A stretch of 64,000 bases of DNA from Nigrospora sphaerica (lineage: Eukaryota; Ascomycota; Sordariomycetes; Amphisphaeriales; Apiosporaceae): positions 3,658,001 through 3,722,000 of the forward strand of contig JAGVVL010000022.1 of the NCBI GenBank assembly GCA_018287875.1, given 5' to 3'. This document shows positions 60,638 to 64,000 of this stretch, piece after piece. Position numbers and translations under genes: made by a program. The notes under the pieces were generated by a model. The model was not told the origin of the DNA, did not search any database, and saw nothing but the letters and a program-made list of their open reading frames with translations. Numbering within the stretch: position 1 is the stretch's first letter; the number at the start of each line of letters is the position of its first letter.

Positions 60638-61349
60638 GGTGGGCAGGCCTGCGTGGTTGAGCGGAAGCGTTCAAATGTGTGTCCGGGGGAAAAGTATCTG
60701 GGACGCGACCCAGGGCGGCACGGTTGATGGGCGGTGTTGGTGTTGTTGTGACACCGAGGTTTTTCTTCGGTCTCGCTGTGGTTTCCAATCCAATTCCTGG
60801 AAAGATGGCTCTGCTGAATAATTGCAGGCGGGCGGCGATGGAGGGGCGGGCGACTGGTTATGGAGGGGCAACCGCGGGGCGAAATTCTCTTTTTTCAGCA
60901 TCAAATTTGGACCGCAGCGGCCGCAGGCTGGCGTCACTTGTGCCTGACGACCAATGGATTAGAGCAGGGTCGCACTGAACCCATGCGGTCGCAGGCGATA
61001 AGCCCGAGCCGCCATCGAACCCCACCAAAACTTTTTACAGGGTCGCAAACTGCATTGCGCTCCGTTCGCACCGCCATTCATCCCACCAGAGATTTGGCCG
61101 AATCGGAATCCGGGCGTGTACATCGAGACGACGGCACGAATCTTCTGCTGCGCACTGGCTGAATAGACTGCCCGGCTGCATATTACCCTCAAATCCAGAG
61201 CGCAGACTGTCTGGTACACATCCCGGGCTCCTGCCGACTGGTTCCGACGTGTTCCTCACCTTCCAGATCCCACCACACCGCACCATCGGCGCCTACATCA
61301 CAATACACCGCCCGCCACCCGCGCGACAAGCCAGCGCAGTCTGCCCACC
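60638..61349. promoter_or_regulatory. Shared divergent promoter region LSG1/LTV1
   Basis: The 712 bp between the two start codons must hold both promoters and leaders. A CCAAT box is visible at 60951-60955 (plus strand). There is a short A/T-richer patch around 60,890-60,910 in otherwise GC-rich DNA. I did not find convincing copies of the yeast PAC or RRPE ribosome-biogenesis elements. Confidence 0.6.
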
Positions 61350-62684
61350 ATGGCCCGCGGGAAATGGATCAACAAGAAGACGGCCCAGCACTTCACGCTG
61401 GTGCACCGGCCGCAAAATGACCCGCTCATCCACGACGAGAGCGCGCCCTCCATGGTGCTGAACCCGACCGAGGCGCCCAACGCCTCCAAGGCGGGCCACT
61501 CCAAGGCTCTGGCCGACCTGGCCTCGGAGCTGGGCCCCGAGGCCCAGGGGATGCGCGCCAACGAGGGCGAGGCCGCGAGCTACGGCGTCTACTTTGACGA
61601 CACCGAGTACGACTACATGCAGCACCTGCGCGACCTGGGCAGCGGCGGTGGCGGCGGCGACGTCGTCTTCGTCGAGGCCGACAACAAGAACAAAGACAAG
61701 GGCAAAGGCAAGCAGAAGGAGGCCCTTGAGGACGCGTTGCGGCAGCTGGACGTCGGCGGCGGGGACGGCATCAAGAAGGACCTCTTTGATGAGGACTTGC
61801 TGCCGTCCAAGAACCTGACCCATCTCACATACCAGAGCATGCAGGAGGTGCCCGACGTCATCGCCGGCCTGCAGCCCGACATGGACCCGCGGTTGCGCGA
61901 GGTGCTAGAGGCGCTCGAGGACGAGGAATACGTCGACAACGACGAGGACGATGACCTCTTCGTGTCGCTGACCAAGGACGGGAAAGAACTGGACGACTCG
62001 GAGTTCGAGGCCGAGGACGGCTTCGACGGGGACGAGGCCGGGTGGGAGACGGACGATACAGCCAAGCCGACGCACGAGTACAAGGCTCCCAAAGACGGCG
62101 ACGACGCGCCGGCTCTCGTGCCGACCCTCGACCCGGAAGAGGCCGCCGAAGCCGCCGACCAGGTCGGCGACTGGATGGCCGACTTCACCAAGTTCAAGAA
62201 GGACCAGAAGACGGGACGCAAGCTGGGCGGCCCGCCCTCGGCGGCCGACCTGCAGTCGTCCATCCTCAGCACGACGACCAACGGCGGCCGCAAGAAGAAG
62301 CGCAAGGGCGCCCTCACCAACCCTTCGGCTTACTCCATGACCTCGTCATCCATGGTGCGCACCGAGCAGCTCGGCATCCTCGACGCCCGCTTCGACAAGC
62401 TCGAGCAGGAGGTCTACAACGGCGACGCCGACTACGAGGACACCAACTCCATGGTCAGCGGCATGACGGGCGCTACGGGCATGTCGTCCATGTCGACCGT
62501 GACGGGCCCCACTCGCGCCGACTTTGACAGCGTCCTGGACGACTTCCTGGGCGGCCACTCCGTCATGGGCAAGCGGCAGGTGCGCAAGGGCAACTACAAG
62601 AGCGGAACAGACCAACTAGACGAGATTCGCCGCGCCCTCGGGCCGGCCAGAATACGCGGTAAGACAGCGTCGGCGAGGAAATAA
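61350..62684 (+). CDS. LTV1: Ltv1 40S biogenesis/export factor
   Basis: Single-exon gene, 444 residues. Ltv1 binds pre-40S particles with Rps3 and Enp1 and is released, after casein-kinase phosphorylation, during cytoplasmic maturation. The N-terminus [20 protein letters not shown] is the family signature. [17 protein letters not shown] follows near residue 84, then the conserved [20 protein letters not shown] region and an acidic middle ([20 protein letters not shown]). The C-terminal third has [19 protein letters not shown] and the [11 protein letters not shown] motif, and the protein ends in a basic tail. Glycine and lysine runs around 100-125 are low-complexity. Length is close to the yeast protein (463). 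It shares a promoter region with LSG1. Confidence 0.95.
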   Translation: MARGKWINKKTAQHFTLVHRPQNDPLIHDESAPSMVLNPTEAPNASKAGHSKALADLASELGPEAQGMRANEGEAASYGVYFDDTEYDYMQHLRDLGSGGGGGDVVFVEADNKNKDKGKGKQKEALEDALRQLDVGGGDGIKKDLFDEDLLPSKNLTHLTYQSMQEVPDVIAGLQPDMDPRLREVLEALEDEEYVDNDEDDDLFVSLTKDGKELDDSEFEAEDGFDGDEAGWETDDTAKPTHEYKAPKDGDDAPALVPTLDPEEAAEAADQVGDWMADFTKFKKDQKTGRKLGGPPSAADLQSSILSTTTNGGRKKKRKGALTNPSAYSMTSSSMVRTEQLGILDARFDKLEQEVYNGDADYEDTNSMVSGMTGATGMSSMSTVTGPTRADFDSVLDDFLGGHSVMGKRQVRKGNYKSGTDQLDEIRRALGPARIRGKTASARK

Positions 62685-63155
62685 AAGGCGGCATGCAAGT
62701 AGCGCACCACATACCTCTCATATAGACCTTTCACCCCATCGTTTTGGCCGGACATGCAATCAAAGATACCCTCCAGATTCCACAGAGCAGTCGGGCAGTC
62801 GGGCTGCGTCGCACTAGGGGGGGCTGGCCGTCCAGTGACTCGCAGAAACAAGTTTGCTTAGTATTCGCTGTGTCAAGAGTGATATCTCGTAGGTCAACTT
62901 GGCCGCTACGTGTACAGGTCGCATACGGGGATTTCTTCTGCAATGAAGACCACGGCGCCTGGGTCACTCGATAGACTCGCTTGGCCTGGTCGCTTGATAG
63001 ACTCGCTCGGCCCGGCGCCTCGGGATTTTCTTCCCTCGGCACTGGGTTGGTTTCCACTACATCGAGGTTCCCGAAGTGTCGTCTTGACCGCTTATGTCTT
63101 GGCTCGGTTCCGTTTGGACCAACAAGGAGACATTATAATCGAGTATCGACAGGTC
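62685..63155. other. Convergent intergenic region LTV1/taxilin
   Basis: About 470 bp holding the 3' flanks of LTV1 (plus) and the taxilin-family gene (minus). A short direct repeat around GATAGACTCGCT(T/C)GG occurs at about 62,972 and 62,996. No coding signal. Confidence 0.6.
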
Positions 63156-64000
63156 CTAGCGATGGCCGTTGGTCGCAGCGGCGTGGGCGGCCATGGATGG
63201 CGGCGGCTCCGGCCCATAGGTCGGCGCCGGCGTCGCCGTCGTCGCGGCGGGCACTTCGTGAACCTCCTCCTCGGTGTCGTCGTCGAACTCGGCCTCGTCG
63301 CTGCCGAGAATTCCGTCGCCTTCTTCATCCTCGTACTCGTACTCACTCTCCTCCTCGCCCTCGTCATCCTCCAGCTCGTCCATGCCCTCGTCGTCGGCCT
63401 CGACCTCCTCCCCATACGCGCAGCTGTCCTCCATAGTGTTCTGCATGCCCTGGGGTATGCCGCGGCCCTGCTGTTGCATTTGATTGATGATGGAGGTGAG
63501 CTTCTCGTTCTTTTTGCGGATGTCCTCGAGTTCCTTGATGTGTTTCGCGCGCTCGTCGACAATCTTGACAATGTTTTGGTTGCGGGCATCGACCTTGCGC
63601 CGGAGAACCTCGTTCTCCTTCTCGAGCTTCTTAGTTTTCTTGCTCATGTCCTCCATCTCCTTGCGAAAGGTCAGGAACAGGTCGTTGCTGTTATTCAGCG
63701 TATCCTCGACCTTCATAGCAGAGGAAAGGGTCAACCCCAGCGCTTGGTTGAGCAGGAGGGAAGAAAGACTGCTACTTGCCTGTTTGAATTTGTCGACGTA
63801 GACGTTCAGCTGGTTGCGCAGCTCGGTTTCCGTCTTGGTGAAGGTCAGGACTTGATTGTTCAGTTGTCGGGACCTCGAGGTTTCGGCTTCGGCTGCCTTC
63901 TTTTGCTGCTCGTAGCGCGCCATGTTCCACTGCACCTCGATTTCCTTGGTGCGCATGAGAGAGTGGTAGTGCAGCTCCCGTAGCTCGTACTGCTCAATAA
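63156..64000 (-). CDS. Taxilin-family coiled-coil protein (partial)
   Basis: C-terminal part of a gene that continues past the right edge. Two exon parts are visible: from 64000 to 63780 and 63710-63156, separated by a GC-AG intron (63779-63711). The spliced protein reads EQYELRELHYHSLMRTKEIE, a long heptad-like coiled coil, then NVYVDKFKQ|VEDTLNNSND, LFLTFRKEMEDMSKKTKKLE and further coiled coil. It ends in an acidic stretch (about 63,270-63,410) and a P/A-rich end. QYELRELH and the KFKQVEDTLNNSNDLFL block are characteristic of taxilins, which bind syntaxin-type SNAREs and ribosome-associated factors in animals; the fungal role is little known. The start codon and N-terminus are outside the window. 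Confidence 0.9.
   Translation of the reverse strand, partial: IEQYELRELHYHSLMRTKEIEVQWNMARYEQQKKAAEAETSRSRQLNNQVLTFTKTETELRNQLNVYVDKFKQASSSLSSLLLNQALGLTLSSAMKVEDTLNNSNDLFLTFRKEMEDMSKKTKKLEKENEVLRRKVDARNQNIVKIVDERAKHIKELEDIRKKNEKLTSIINQMQQQGRGIPQGMQNTMEDSCAYGEEVEADDEGMDELEDDEGEEESEYEYEDEEGDGILGSDEAEFDDDTEEEVHEVPAATTATPAPTYGPEPPPSMAAHAAATNGHR
63711..63779 (-). other. GC-AG intron, 69 nt, in-frame and stop-free
   Basis: The minus strand shows CAG|GCAAGT at the 5' side and TATGAAG|GTC at the 3' side. Removing 69 nt restores the conserved KFKQVEDTLNNSND. GCAAGT after AG is the classical GC-type donor. The intron is 23 codons long without a stop, so an unspliced mRNA would insert ASSSLSSLLLNQALGLTLSS plus three residues into the coiled coil. 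Confidence 0.8.

Noticed and set aside
61613..62320. 235-codon ORF antisense to LTV1
   Set aside because: Shadow of the acidic LTV1 coding sequence (serine runs from GAC/GAG codons on the other strand).
1..64000. Transposons, CRISPR arrays, 5S or other rRNA
   Set aside because: No transposase or reverse-transcriptase motifs, long terminal repeats or rRNA sequence were recognised, and CRISPR is not expected in a fungal nuclear genome.

Overview
The window comes from the nuclear genome of a filamentous ascomycete, most likely a Sordariomycete. Genes are GC-rich with many short spliceosomal introns (GTAAGT-type donors, CTGAC/CTAAT-type branch sites, CAG/TAG acceptors). The tRNAs have anticodon-loop introns, and nearly every recognisable protein has its closest known relatives in filamentous fungi (Gwt1, a Srk1/Rck2-type kinase, a 2EXR protein, a secreted intradiol dioxygenase, Ltv1, Lsg1). 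Gene density is low for such a fungus: eleven well supported protein genes, one plausible orphan and two tRNAs in 64 kb, separated by gene-free stretches of up to 9-10 kb that are not conspicuously AT-rich.

Layout: 0.2-1.7 kb GWT1 (minus); 1.7-12.1 kb gene desert with tRNA-Arg(ACG) at 4.8 kb; 12.1-14.7 kb a five-exon Srk1/Rck2-like CaMK-group kinase (plus); 17.3-17.7 kb a small secreted double-psi beta-barrel protein (minus); 21.3-22.0 kb an orphan ORF with an RG-rich tail, followed by a degenerate tandem repeat at 22.6-23.1 kb; 26.2-27.7 kb a ZIP-family metal transporter (plus); 29.6-31.1 kb a secreted intradiol ring-cleavage dioxygenase (plus); 31.84 kb tRNA-Pro(AGG) (minus); 32.8-34.2 kb a four-exon DUF6590-like gene (minus); 34.2-43.3 kb a second desert with a few coding-like scraps; 43.3-44.6 kb a 2EXR-domain gene (plus); 46.2-51.5 kb a 16-exon ABCC-type ABC transporter (plus), convergent with ornithine decarboxylase at 52.6-53.9 kb (minus); 54-58.5 kb a third desert; 58.6-60.6 kb LSG1 (minus), divergent from LTV1 at 61.35-62.7 kb (plus); 63.2 kb to the window end, the C-terminal part of a taxilin-family coiled-coil protein (minus).

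The genes do not form a metabolic cluster. The one functional pairing is LSG1/LTV1: two late cytoplasmic ribosome-maturation factors, one for each subunit, share a single 712-bp divergent promoter region. The rest are housekeeping (GPI-anchor synthesis, polyamine synthesis, stress kinase) or accessory transport and secreted functions. No new defence, drive or mobile system could be supported. The items most worth a second look are a GC-AG intron in the taxilin gene whose length is a multiple of three and which has no stop, a degenerate copy of the 3' half of the tRNA-Arg gene, a degenerate ~70-bp tandem repeat built on a GTCAGTATTGGCC core, the ATG-free pyrimidine-rich leader of ornithine decarboxylase, and the orphan RG-tail ORF.
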